From positions 1 to 49,364 of the forward strand of contig SPJS01000104.1 in assembly GCA_006844705.1 (NCBI GenBank): a DNA stretch of 49,364 nt. The letters run 5' to 3'. A program made the translations under genes and the position numbers. The notes beneath the pieces are model-generated. The model was not told the origin of the DNA. It searched no databases and saw only the letters and a program-made list of their open reading frames with translations. This stretch comes from Methylococcaceae bacterium (GTDB lineage: Bacteria > Pseudomonadota > Gammaproteobacteria > Methylococcales > Methylomonadaceae). Shown here one piece after another: positions 19,683 to 28,010 of this stretch. The first letter of the stretch is position 1; every line of letters begins with the position of its first letter.

Positions 19683-20608
19683 CAGCCTTTACGTGCAACT
19701 CGCAACACTGCACTGCGAGCCCGCGGATTCAGTTCAATCTCATCAGCCGTTGGCTTTATTGCCCTGCTGACCTTTTCCAGCCGGCCTCTTTCCAGTTCAT
19801 CCTCCCGAACTGGCAATCTGCCAGGGTTATGTTTGATCCCAGATTCCCGCTTAAAAAACTGCTTTACCTTCCGGTCCTCTAATGAATGAAATGAAATGAC
19901 CGCCAGAATTCCTCTCGCTTTTAACACGTTTACTGCCTGCTCCATTCCTTGCATCAATTCATCCAGTTCCCGGTTTAGCGCAATTCGCACGGCCTGAAAC
20001 GTCCGCGTCGCCGGATGTTTGTGCTTTTCTCTATAAGGCAGTGTTGCTGCAACCAGCGCTGCCAATTGCGCGGTTGTCTGTAACGCGCCCTCTTCACGCC
20101 GTTCGACGATGGCTCGGGCGATTTTTCTGGCAAATCGTTCTTCACCAAAATCAAACAGCACTTGCACCAGCTCTTTTTCTTCCACGCGCTGCAACCACTC
20201 AGCGGCTGTCGGCCCACACGTTGCATTCATTCTCATGTCCAACGGCCCGTCACGGGTAAAGCTGAAGCCGCGCTCTGCATCATCCAGCTGAGGTGAAGAC
20301 ACTCCAATGTCCATCAGTATGCCATCCAGCTTTCCGACCAGCCCTTCTTGCTCTACCACACTATTTAACTCGGAAAAACTGGCGTGAAACAGAGAAAAGC
20401 GCGGATCTTTTTTTAATTCATTTGCATTGTCCGACTCTATTGCCGCACGGTCCCTGTCAAATGCAAGCAACCGTCCCTGTTTGCCAAGACTATCCAGAAT
20501 TCCTTTGCTGTGACCGCCTCTGCCAAATGTACAATCCAGATACACCCCATCCGGTTTAATATCCATTTGTGTCAGCACTTCTTCATATAAAACCGGAAGA
20601 TGCTGCAT
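19682..20608 (-). CDS. rsmH: 16S rRNA (cytosine(1402)-N(4))-methyltransferase
   Basis: RsmH (formerly MraW) methylates N4 of C1402 in 16S rRNA. The 308-residue protein starts HLPVLYEEVL, then has the SAM-binding YLDCTFGRGGHS. GILMDIGVSSPQLDDAERGFSF follows, with DGPLDMRM just after. The C-terminus has ISFHSLEDRKVKQFFK and ELNPRARSAVLRVA. It lies 59 bases downstream of mraZ and overlaps the ftsL start by one base. Confidence 0.97.
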   Translation of the reverse strand: MQHLPVLYEEVLTQMDIKPDGVYLDCTFGRGGHSKGILDSLGKQGRLLAFDRDRAAIESDNANELKKDPRFSLFHASFSELNSVVEQEGLVGKLDGILMDIGVSSPQLDDAERGFSFTRDGPLDMRMNATCGPTAAEWLQRVEEKELVQVLFDFGEERFARKIARAIVERREEGALQTTAQLAALVAATLPYREKHKHPATRTFQAVRIALNRELDELMQGMEQAVNVLKARGILAVISFHSLEDRKVKQFFKRESGIKHNPGRLPVREDELERGRLEKVSRAIKPTADEIELNPRARSAVLRVARKG

Positions 20609-20667
20609 ATCAATTAAACATTCGATCGTTGAATAGCCATCTTCCCTCTCCGTTCAGCAACACCCCA

Positions 20668-21132
20668 TTAAAAAGGCAAATCAACCTTTTCTTCGTCGTC
20701 ATCATCTTGACTTTGACTCATAAAGTCATCAAAGCTTTCTTCCAGAACGTCCTTATTCCATAACTCGAATTTTTTGCCTACGCCCTTCAGCGTATATGAC
20801 GTGCCCATGCCTACCAGTGACCGCAGATACTCGGGAATGGGTATCCGTCCCTGTTTATCCATTTCGCATTCATGCGCATTCCCCAGTAAAAATCGTTGGA
20901 ACCGAATCACCATTTTGCTTGACGAAGAATGCTTATCAATCGCATTCTCAAGCTTTTCCCATTCATGCAACGGGTAAATCCACAAACACCCTTTGATACC
21001 CCGGATGTTTTCATTGGCCGCCAGTGTCACAATTAACTGCCGCTCACAACTCTCTTCCAACCCCTGCCTATAGCGAGTTGGAATAGCAATGCGCCCTTTG
21101 GCATCTAAATTTAATGAACAGGAACCACGCAA
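20668..21132 (-). CDS. mraZ: Transcriptional regulator MraZ
   Basis: MraZ is the DNA-binding regulator at the head of dcw clusters and usually represses its own operon. The 154-residue protein has two SpoVT/AbrB-type halves, each with the signature loop: DAKGRIAIPTRYR at the N-terminus and DKQGRIPIPEYLR near residue 92. The start is a TTG at 21132, giving RGSCSLNLDAKGR as in other family members (normally M-F-R-G). GGGGTG stands seven bases upstream. The C-terminal tail is unusually acidic, with a run of Asp and Glu before VDLPF. Confidence 0.96.
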   Translation of the reverse strand: MRGSCSLNLDAKGRIAIPTRYRQGLEESCERQLIVTLAANENIRGIKGCLWIYPLHEWEKLENAIDKHSSSSKMVIRFQRFLLGNAHECEMDKQGRIPIPEYLRSLVGMGTSYTLKGVGKKFELWNKDVLEESFDDFMSQSQDDDDEEKVDLPF

Positions 21133-21159
21133 CTATATTCACCCCAAGAGAAAAAAACT

Positions 21160-21183
21160 CCACTTTAAACCACTTTATTCCAT
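21160..21183 (-). promoter_or_regulatory. MraZ operator: three 10-bp-spaced TGG boxes
   Basis: Read on the minus strand, TGGAATAAAG, TGGTTTAAAG and TGGAG follow one another with an exact 10-base period, two of them preceded by AAAG. This matches the known MraZ operator design of TGG-containing direct repeats with 10-base spacing. The array lies between the predicted promoter and the mraZ ribosome binding site, where binding would block transcription and give autorepression. Confidence 0.75.
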
Positions 21184-21202
21184 TTTTACTCAATTTTAGA
21201 CC

Positions 21203-21231
21203 ACTATAATTATCATGCAAAGTCAAGTCAA
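21203..21231 (-). promoter_or_regulatory. Sigma70-type promoter of the dcw operon
   Basis: On the minus strand TTGACT (21231-21226) and TATAGT (21208-21203) are separated by exactly 17 bases. Predicted transcription would begin near 21196, about 64 bases before the TTG start of mraZ and immediately upstream of the MraZ boxes. Confidence 0.7.
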
Positions 21232-21553
21232 GGATGTTTGGGTTTATATTTCTTTCTTTGCTGACAAGGACTTAGAGGCATGCTGGATCACTTTTTTACC
21301 CCCCTGACGCTATTAAAAAAAATACTCTAACTATCATAATGTTATGCTCTTTAATTAATGTGATTTATGCATTGAAAGCTAAAAACACTTCACGCATCAG
21401 AGCAGACTGAATGTCCACTCTTAATGTCAAATCAACCAGGCAGAGCGCAATGAATGCGCACACGCCCAAGCAGACGCAGGATTGATGGAAAAATGGGAAT
21501 TTACTGCAACAAAAACGAGAGACGAAGAATAACGTGATGAACATCACGCATCC

Positions 21554-21717
21554 AGGAGACTGTCGGATTATGGATGAGGCTACTGCGGCGATGGGAAACC
21601 GGCTGATTTTTCCGGTCTTTTTCGTTACGTAGCGCCACTACGCGCCGCAAAAGATCAAAAAAATCCGCTCGATGTCCCACTCGTCTCGCGACGAACTCCT
21701 TAACCCGACAGCCTCCT
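21554..21717. mobile_element. MITE-like element family A, full-length copy
   Basis: The 164-bp element is bounded by inverted repeats AGGAGACTGTCGGATTA (left) and, read inward on the other strand, AGGAGGCTGTCGGGTTA (right), 15 of 17 identical. It encodes no transposase. An inner hairpin (CGTAG, CGCCA, CTACG) lies mid-element. A shorter copy in the opposite orientation is at 29077-29159. I could not identify a target duplication. Confidence 0.7.
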
Positions 21718-21990
21718 AGCTGAAAAAATGAGTCTACTTTGCAAAAATGGACGCTAAATTGCTTTGTTTTTGCTAGCGCAACAGACCCATTCTTATTTTT
21801 GATGACGCTTTTGTAGTCGAAAGCAGCCAATGAACAGCCCCTGCACAGGGACGCATGGAATAGTTTGAGAATATTGAGAAAAGCATGCGGAAGCAGCAAG
21901 ACTGTCGACTGCAGGGATGCACCACCAAGACCACTTGGATGTAAAAAATGCGGTGTCTTACGGGTAATTCAGGACTGAACCCGTGGTTTG

Positions 21991-22154
21991 TTAAGGAACC
22001 TCTGATTAAGTTGGTTAGAATTTAGCGCAGAAAAAACTGTCGCTATTTTTCGCGAAGTGAGCAGTAATAGTCATTCTATTGCGCCGATCTTCGTGGAAAA
22101 TAGCGACAGTTTTAGCACGCTAAAAATAATTGGACTTGATCAGAGGTTCCTTAA
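21991..22154. mobile_element. MITE-like element family B, copy 1
   Basis: The 164-bp element starts and ends with TTAA. Its terminal inverted repeats begin TTAAGGAACCTCTGATTAAG (left) and TTAAGGAACCTCTGATCAAG (right, read inward). Inside is a perfect 17-bp inverted pair (AAAACTGTCGCTATTTT), so the whole element can fold into a long hairpin. It contains no gene. It differs from copy 2 (27280-27443) at only five positions. Confidence 0.82.
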
Positions 22155-22224
22155 GAACAATGATTAAGATTGTCTGAGTCATGATCAAACGTAACCCGCT
22201 ACAGATAAAGAAAAATCGACTCGA

Positions 22225-24741
22225 TTAAAAAGACAACTCCAGTCCAGGCTCAATTTGCAACATCAATTGTTTAAACTGGGCTTGAATTCGAATTAACGCA
22301 TCTTCTGTATCCGCTTCAAATCGTAATACCAAAGAAGGCGTTGTATTTGATGGTCTCACCAGGCCCCAACCATCATCAAACTCAACCCTCATGCCATCAA
22401 TGTTCAATACATTGCCATCCTGAAAGTTTGCCTGGCTAAACATTTGCTCTACGATTCGCGGGCCTTGTCCTTCCTGGATTGTCACATTTATTTCAGGTGT
22501 ACAAATGCTGTCAGGAAAATCAGCAAACACGTCACTGCTTGCTCTTGAGTCAGCCGATAAGATTTCTATCATTCGACAAGCGCCATATAATGCGTCATCA
22601 AAGTTAAACCAGCGATCATTGAAAATGATATGCCCACTCATCTCTCCCGCCAATACTGCCCCGCTTTCTCTCACTTTGGCTTTAATCAGTGAATGCCCGG
22701 TTTTCCACATTAACGGCCTGCCACCATATTTGATCACGGTATCCGTCAAGTGACGGGAGCATTTAACATCAAATATGATTTCCGAACCTGGTTTTTCTGC
22801 CAACACATTTTTGGCAAATAACATTAATTGACGATCTGCCCAGATAATTTTCCCGCTGGAGTCAACCACACCCAACCTGTCGCCATCACCATCAAAGGCA
22901 AAACCTATGTCCGCCTGATGTTCTTTCACATTGGCGATCAAATCCTGCATGTTTTCGGGTCGACTTGGGTCTGGATGGTGATTTGGGAAATTTCCATCAA
23001 CATCACAATACAACTCTACAACCTCACATCCAATGGTTTTTAACAGCGTGGGTGCCAACTCACTGGCTGCCCCATTTGCACAATCAACCACGACTTTCAT
23101 CGGCCGTTCCATATGAATATCCTCACACAACATGCCAAGATATTCGTTGGCAAACATGGTGTTCTTTTCGACGGCTCCTGTCATTCCTGCAATAAAATCG
23201 GCATTTTCGATTCGCTGCTGCAATTGTTTAATTTTGTTTCCATATAATGCCTCTCCATTGACCACCAGTTTCACCCCGTTGTATTCGGGGGGATTATGGC
23301 TAGCGGTAACAATCGCCCCTGTTCGGCCCTCACTATGATGAGTGACAAAATACAACACCGGGGATGGAACCAAACCTATATCCAGTACATTTCGACCGGT
23401 TGAAATAATGCCTTCAATCAGCGACTGGACAAATTCTTCACTCGAAATACGGCCATCTCTACCCACGACAACAGTTCCGGCACCAATGGCTTCTGCCTCG
23501 CTACCCAGCGCTTTGCCAATATTAACCATTAAATCGCTAGTTAATGTTTGTCCTGCAATCCCTCTAACATCATACATCTTAAAAACTTTATCAGTTTCAC
23601 TGAGATCTACAAAGGGCTGAGGCTCTACGCCATTTGTGGAAAATGACGCGGGCATTTCTAGCGGCCTATCGCCTTCATCCATTGAAGGAAGGGCAATCCC
23701 GACCTCCTCGTCTTCTTCCAGCTCAATGCCACGATTGATATCAAGAAAGCTGCTTTCCAGCCCATCCTCAAAAAAACCGTCATCTATATCCGTAGCGTCA
23801 TCATTCACCTCTTCTCCCTGCTGGTCAACCACCCGCTTGTATTGCACCAGATTGGTAATAACCGGGCGCATTTCACTCAAATGCACAGGGTAATTTCCAG
23901 AAATCTTTCCATTTAACAAATCTTTTGCTGCATTGATGACGCTGCTTTGATCCTGTCGCAAGTAAGCCGCTAATTTGCGATAACACATAAAAAAGACCAA
24001 ACACACCGTCAGACTCGACAACGACAACAAGGCCAGCAGCAACGTGAGCATGGAACTGGACGTATGCAGATTAGGCCAAAACACAACATGCCATCCAGAG
24101 CCGTTGATATTGATTTTTGCCTCAGCTTCACTTTTAATAGCTTCATCGCCAGACGCCGCCAGTACCTTCTTTTTTTGGCGGATTTCTAAAAAACCGGATG
24201 TTTGCGTAAATGTATCTGCAAATTGAGCTAAAAAATCATACTTGAGGCTGGCAAGAATGACGCCGACCACCTCGCCTTCAGATTTAATCACACTGGTAAG
24301 CGCAAGATGGCGATGCTCTCTACTTCCCTGAATCACAGGCTGTTGCGGTGATTGCAATGTCGCCTGCACCATTTCAAGATCTGCATAGCCCATATGCGGC
24401 ACTACCGACTGATCTACTTCAGTCACCTCTTTAGCTAAAATTCTGATGCTTCGAGCATGGGGTAACACCAATTTCAAATGCATTTGCAATTTTTCAGCTT
24501 CGTGCAGATTATATGAATTCAGTAAACGAATGACTTCAGGTAACTGGGTCATCCCATCCAATGTGGATTGTAAACTTTGAATGTGACCGGACACACTATC
24601 TGCCACCGATTCGGCCACCCGTTCAGCGGCCTCCTGTTTAGCTTGCTTCATGTCGGGAAGTGTTAACCAAAACACGCCTCCTCCTACGGCTAAAACTAAA
24701 ACCAGCATAATTGCTGACAACAGGATAAAAAATTTCGACAT
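22225..24741 (-). CDS. algC: Phosphomannomutase/phosphoglucomutase with membrane-anchored N-terminal domain
   Basis: The C-terminal half (from about residue 385) is an alpha-D-phosphohexomutase that interconverts 6- and 1-phosphates of mannose or glucose for polysaccharide and LPS precursors. Visible motifs are TASHNPPEYNG with the phosphoserine at residue 481, the metal loop DGDGD at 617-621, the sugar loop GEMSGH at 699-704, and C-terminal RPSNTTPSLVLR. The 838-residue length is nearly twice that of a bare mutase. Residues 5-27 and about 228-252 are membrane spans flanking a roughly 200-residue region that should be periplasmic and resembles sensor domains. An acidic linker (residues about 310-365) joins it to the mutase. 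Long AlgC forms of this type are known in pseudomonads. Confidence 0.9.
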   Translation of the reverse strand: MSKFFILLSAIMLVLVLAVGGGVFWLTLPDMKQAKQEAAERVAESVADSVSGHIQSLQSTLDGMTQLPEVIRLLNSYNLHEAEKLQMHLKLVLPHARSIRILAKEVTEVDQSVVPHMGYADLEMVQATLQSPQQPVIQGSREHRHLALTSVIKSEGEVVGVILASLKYDFLAQFADTFTQTSGFLEIRQKKKVLAASGDEAIKSEAEAKININGSGWHVVFWPNLHTSSSMLTLLLALLSLSSLTVCLVFFMCYRKLAAYLRQDQSSVINAAKDLLNGKISGNYPVHLSEMRPVITNLVQYKRVVDQQGEEVNDDATDIDDGFFEDGLESSFLDINRGIELEEDEEVGIALPSMDEGDRPLEMPASFSTNGVEPQPFVDLSETDKVFKMYDVRGIAGQTLTSDLMVNIGKALGSEAEAIGAGTVVVGRDGRISSEEFVQSLIEGIISTGRNVLDIGLVPSPVLYFVTHHSEGRTGAIVTASHNPPEYNGVKLVVNGEALYGNKIKQLQQRIENADFIAGMTGAVEKNTMFANEYLGMLCEDIHMERPMKVVVDCANGAASELAPTLLKTIGCEVVELYCDVDGNFPNHHPDPSRPENMQDLIANVKEHQADIGFAFDGDGDRLGVVDSSGKIIWADRQLMLFAKNVLAEKPGSEIIFDVKCSRHLTDTVIKYGGRPLMWKTGHSLIKAKVRESGAVLAGEMSGHIIFNDRWFNFDDALYGACRMIEILSADSRASSDVFADFPDSICTPEINVTIQEGQGPRIVEQMFSQANFQDGNVLNIDGMRVEFDDGWGLVRPSNTTPSLVLRFEADTEDALIRIQAQFKQLMLQIEPGLELSF

Positions 24742-24766
24742 TGCTCTTCCTAAAACCTATTGATTA

Positions 24767-25222
24767 TTACTGCCGCCCGGTATGACCAAAACCACCTTCT
24801 CCGCGATCACTTTCGACAAACTCATCAACACATTCAAATTCTGCCTGCACGACAGGCACAAACACCATTTGCGCGATACGCTCTCCAACTGCAATTTCAA
24901 ATGCCGTATCCCCCCGATTCCAGCAAGACACCATGATCTGCCCCTGATAATCCGAATCTATCAGCCCTACCAGATTTCCCAGCACAATGCCATGCTTATG
25001 CCCCAAGCCCGAACGAGGCAGAAGCATAGCCGCCAGTGACGAATCCGCAATATAAATCGCCAACCCGGTGGGAATGAGCAGGGTTTCTCCCGGTTTAACC
25101 GTTACTGGTTCATCCAGACAGGCACGCAGATCAATCCCGGCCGAACCGTCTGTGGAGTACCCCGGCATGGCAATGTCTTTACCTACTCGTTCATCCAGAA
25201 TTTTAAGTTGTATTTTTTTCAT
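24767..25222 (-). CDS. dut: Deoxyuridine 5'-triphosphate nucleotidohydrolase
   Basis: Dut hydrolyses dUTP to dUMP, which keeps uracil out of DNA and feeds thymidylate synthesis. The 151-residue trimer-type protein has all five motifs: [44 protein letters not shown], and the C-terminal [12 protein letters not shown] start it at the ATG at 25222, which gives the normal length and overlaps the coaBC stop region by 20 bases. The frame is open for another 51 codons upstream, but that part lies inside coaBC and is not conserved Dut sequence. Confidence 0.96.
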   Translation of the reverse strand: MKKIQLKILDERVGKDIAMPGYSTDGSAGIDLRACLDEPVTVKPGETLLIPTGLAIYIADSSLAAMLLPRSGLGHKHGIVLGNLVGLIDSDYQGQIMVSCWNRGDTAFEIAVGERIAQMVFVPVVQAEFECVDEFVESDRGEGGFGHTGRQ

Positions 25223-26399
25223 TAATGCGTACGATAATAAGGTGTAATAAATCTTCGGCCAGTTGCCGTTTGCTTGCCGTCGGCAGCATTTGACTGCCAT
25301 TGTTCCAATAGACCTGCAATGCATTTCGGTCACTATCAAACCCGCTGTCTGCCTGGCCCACCCAGTTGGCAGCAATCATATCCAGATTTTTTTGCTGCAT
25401 TTTGTTTTGCGCGTATTGCTCCAGATCATCCGTCTCAGCCGCAAAACCCACAACAAAGGGACGCCCCTCTTGCAAAGCCGCCACACTGGCGACAATATCC
25501 GGATTCTTTTGTAGCGCAATCTGCATCTGATCACCCTGCTTTTTGATCTTATGCATCGCCAAATCTTTGGGTCGGTAATCGGCGACGGCGGCCGTGCCAA
25601 TATACACATCACTTTGATCAGCCCTTGGCATGATCTGGTCATACATTTGCTGCGCAGATTCAACCGGAATCATATCTACACCGAATGGTGGTGACATCGT
25701 GACCGGCCCGCTGACCAAGGTGACTTCAGCTCCCAGCGATTGCGCAGCCTCAGCTAAAGCATAGCCCATTTTTCCAGAACTGCGATTGGTGATATAACGC
25801 ACCGGATCCAACGCTTCACGCGTAGGCCCGGCACTGATCAGAAACTTAACGCCATTCAGTATTCCATCACGCCCGGCTAAGCCCCGATTACAAATATCTT
25901 CCGGCTCTGACATTCTTCCCAGCCCCACTTCACCACAGGCCTGGTCTCCCGCCGCAGGCCCGATGAATCGCACACCTTGCTGCTTCAAGTTTGAAATATT
26001 CTGTTGAACGACCGGCTTGGCCCACATTGCCTGATTCATAGCCGGAGCAACAGACACCGGGCATTCAGCAGCCAGATAAAGTGTTGACAACAAATCATCT
26101 GCAATTCCGTTTGCCATTTTGCCGATCATATTGGCCGTTGCCGGCGCAATAATGATTTGATCCGCCCAGCGTGCAAGATTGATGTGCCCCATAGCGTTTT
26201 CCTCTTCCACACTGAGAATGTCAGAATGCACCGGATGTCCGGTTAACGCCTGAAAGCTCAATGCCCCGACAAATTCGCCAGCGGCTTGCGTCATGACCAC
26301 GCGCACTTCACAGCCCTGCTTTTTTAGTAGACGGCACACTTCCAAAGATTTATATGCTGCAATACCGCCGCATACGCCCAAGAGTATTTTTGTATTAAT
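25203..26399 (-). CDS. coaBC: Phosphopantothenoylcysteine synthetase/decarboxylase, probable ATT start
   Basis: This bifunctional enzyme makes 4'-phosphopantetheine for coenzyme A. The N-terminal CoaC half has [33 protein letters not shown] and the [10 protein letters not shown] active-site loop. The CoaB half starts at [24 protein letters not shown] and ends near KKNPDI and VGFAAET. The conserved first strand KILLGV lies upstream of any ATG, GTG or TTG. The first available standard codon (TTG at 26381) would remove it, and a TGA stands two codons before an ATT at 26399. With ATT the protein has 398 residues and begins (M)[15 protein letters not shown] stands eight bases before the ATT. Confidence 0.9.
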   Translation of the reverse strand: MNTKILLGVCGGIAAYKSLEVCRLLKKQGCEVRVVMTQAAGEFVGALSFQALTGHPVHSDILSVEEENAMGHINLARWADQIIIAPATANMIGKMANGIADDLLSTLYLAAECPVSVAPAMNQAMWAKPVVQQNISNLKQQGVRFIGPAAGDQACGEVGLGRMSEPEDICNRGLAGRDGILNGVKFLISAGPTREALDPVRYITNRSSGKMGYALAEAAQSLGAEVTLVSGPVTMSPPFGVDMIPVESAQQMYDQIMPRADQSDVYIGTAAVADYRPKDLAMHKIKKQGDQMQIALQKNPDIVASVAALQEGRPFVVGFAAETDDLEQYAQNKMQQKNLDMIAANWVGQADSGFDSDRNALQVYWNNGSQMLPTASKRQLAEDLLHLIIVRINEKNTT

Positions 26400-26411
26400 G
26401 TGTCAGACCCT
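26397..26411 (-). promoter_or_regulatory. Ribosome binding site and ATT initiator of coaBC
   Basis: On the minus strand AGGG (26411-26408), an 8-base spacer and ATT (26399-26397) precede codons for N-T-K-I-L-L-G-V. An in-frame TGA at 26405-26403 excludes any start further upstream. ATT is a rare initiator known for infC and pcnB in E. coli and is typically linked to control by IF3. Confidence 0.5.
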
Positions 26412-26588
26412 AAAGGTTTTGAGAAAGAAGAGTCTGTGAATCCAGCTTCAACGTCATTGCAGGCAATTGTCTTTTCACAGGAGATTCAAAATCTTGCGAC
26501 AAAGAAGAATGAATCCACAGATTCGTCAATTATTATGGCAAAGCCACATGCATTCTTCTACGCTTTAATTTATTTTTTAGTTGGTATT

Positions 26589-27263
26589 ATGGCAATCAGT
26601 GACTGGCCGGCCGAAGACAGGCCACGTGAGAAATTATTACAAAAAGGCGCACAATCCCTGACTGATGCCGAATTGTTAGCCATATTTCTGCGCACCGGCA
26701 CCAAAGGAAAATCTGCGGTAGACTTATCGCGCGAACTGCTGGATGAATTCGGTTCGTTAAAAGCATTGCTGGATGCAGATCAACACACCTTTTGCCAGGG
26801 CAACGGATTGGGGGCGGCCAAATACGCTCAATTGCAGGCCGTATTACAAATGGCCAAACGTCATTACGAGGAAATTCTGCAAAAAGGCCATGCCCTGACC
26901 AGTGCCGACGCCACCCGCATCTATTTAAGCCACCAACTGCGCGGCTACAGCTACGAAGTATTTGCTGCCTTATTTCTGGACAACCGGCACCGCGTCATCC
27001 AGTTTGAAGAACTGTTTCGCGGCACCATTGATGGAGCCAGCGTATATCCGCGCGAAGTGGCTAAAAAAGCATTACAACTCAATGCTGCGGCCATCATTTT
27101 CGCTCACAACCACCCTTCCGGCATCAACGAACCCAGCCAGGCCGACAAACACATCACTCAAAAACTGCAACAGGCTTTAACCTTGTTCGATATCCGCGTA
27201 CTGGATCATTTTATTATTGGTGATGGCGTGCCGTATTCCTTTGCAGAGGCAGGATTGATTTAA
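26589..27263 (+). CDS. radC: RadC family JAMM/MPN+ domain protein
   Basis: The 224-residue protein matches RadC in length. An N-terminal helix-hairpin-helix-like part ([35 protein letters not shown]) is followed by the MPN+ domain with the metal-binding [15 protein letters not shown]. Despite its name the family has no proven role in repair; a nuclease or protease-like function is suspected. I start it at the ATG at 26589, where homology begins. The frame is open 63 codons further upstream to a GTG at 26400, but those codons show no family similarity. It is divergent from coaBC, as in many gammaproteobacteria. A family B MITE lies 16 bases past the stop. Confidence 0.93.
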   Translation: MAISDWPAEDRPREKLLQKGAQSLTDAELLAIFLRTGTKGKSAVDLSRELLDEFGSLKALLDADQHTFCQGNGLGAAKYAQLQAVLQMAKRHYEEILQKGHALTSADATRIYLSHQLRGYSYEVFAALFLDNRHRVIQFEELFRGTIDGASVYPREVAKKALQLNAAAIIFAHNHPSGINEPSQADKHITQKLQQALTLFDIRVLDHFIIGDGVPYSFAEAGLI

Positions 27264-27279
27264 ATCTTTTATACCACTT

Positions 27280-27443
27280 TTAAGGAATCTCTGATTAAGT
27301 TGGTTAGCATTTAGCGCAGAAAAAACTGTCGCTATTTTTCGCGAAGTGAGTAGTAATAGTCATTCTATTGCGCCGATCTTCGTAGAAAATAGCGACGGTT
27401 TTAGCACGCTAAAAATAATTGGACTTGATCAGAGGTTCCTTAA
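27280..27443. mobile_element. MITE-like element family B, copy 2
   Basis: The element is 164 bp with TTAA at both ends and differs from copy 1 (21991-22154) at five positions. Terminal repeats and the inner inverted pair are conserved, with one inner mismatch. It sits between the convergent ends of radC and the lipase-like gene, and its right end supplies the last four codons and the stop of the latter. Confidence 0.82.
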
Positions 27444-28010
27444 CAAGCCCGCTATCCATTGCACTACTTTACGATTAAACAACATATGCAAATGCAACGG
27501 CGAATAGAATGTCTTGTTCTCTGCTGCCGACCACACCGAACTGTTGGCCGGGACGATCATTAGATCAAACGGGGTCCATAAGGAATAGCAGGTGATATTT
27601 TTCAGGTTATCTTGCTCAGCATTCAACGCATTGAGCAGCGAACTTTGCGGGCGTAATTGTTTGGCGGCTTTGCCGAAATAGCCGTAGCCCAGGTAGCTGC
27701 CATGATGGGGAGAAGAAATGCTGATGAAGTGGCTGACGCGTTTTGCGCCCTGCATAATTTGCAGGTAATAACGGCTGACGATGCCGCCCATGCTGAAGCC
27801 GATAAGTACGATGGGCTGATCTCCCGGAATATTTTCATCAATAAACCGGCTTAATTGGTTCGCCCAAGCTTCAACGCCACTGTGGCCGTCACGTGGTTTA
27901 AAGCTGGGTGAGTAACAGGTGTGGCCGTCTTGTTGACATTGTTTTTTCAGGTAATGAAACACATAACCGGTATTGAAAATACCGTGCACCATCACGACCG
28001 TGCGGGGCAT
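27429..28010 (-). CDS. Lipase-like alpha/beta hydrolase with MITE-encoded C-terminus
   Basis: The 193-residue protein begins VVMVHGIFNTGYVF (oxyanion-hole region), has the nucleophile elbow GFSMGG with Ser73, SSPHHGSYLGY, and DLMIVPANSS, where the Asp is the likely acid. A His near LHLHML could complete the triad. It resembles small triacylglycerol lipase or acetyltransferase/hydrolase-fold proteins; the substrate is unknown. The start ATG shares an A with the purC stop (TAATG), so the two are coupled. The final residues LRNL and the TGA come from the terminal repeat of the family B MITE, so the original C-terminus has been replaced, probably by a short tail change after the last helix. Confidence 0.75.
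   Translation of the reverse strand: MPRTVVMVHGIFNTGYVFHYLKKQCQQDGHTCYSPSFKPRDGHSGVEAWANQLSRFIDENIPGDQPIVLIGFSMGGIVSRYYLQIMQGAKRVSHFISISSPHHGSYLGYGYFGKAAKQLRPQSSLLNALNAEQDNLKNITCYSLWTPFDLMIVPANSSVWSAAENKTFYSPLHLHMLFNRKVVQWIAGLLRNL

Larger units (their letters stand above)
21232..22224. other. Gene-free spacer between mraZ and algC carrying two MITE-like elements
   Basis: About 1 kb without a convincing gene. It contains a 164-bp element at 21554-21717 and an unrelated 164-bp element at 21991-22154, described separately. The stretches 21232-21553 and 21718-21990 are AT-rich and have only short frames with no recognisable product or ribosome binding site. A minus-strand frame of about 130 codons crossing the first element is mostly repeat sequence and is not counted as a gene. 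Confidence 0.6.

Noticed and set aside
21501..21899. Minus-strand frame of 132 codons
   Set aside because: It runs through the family A MITE; its composition and lack of a ribosome binding site make it a chance frame.
25223..25375. N-terminal extension of Dut by 51 residues
   Set aside because: It lies inside coaBC in another frame, is not Dut-like, and the ATG at 25222 gives the normal family length.
26400..26588. In-frame 63-codon extension of RadC starting at GTG 26400
   Set aside because: No similarity to RadC, and the ATG at 26589 begins exactly where family homology starts. The extension also covers the coaBC ribosome binding site.
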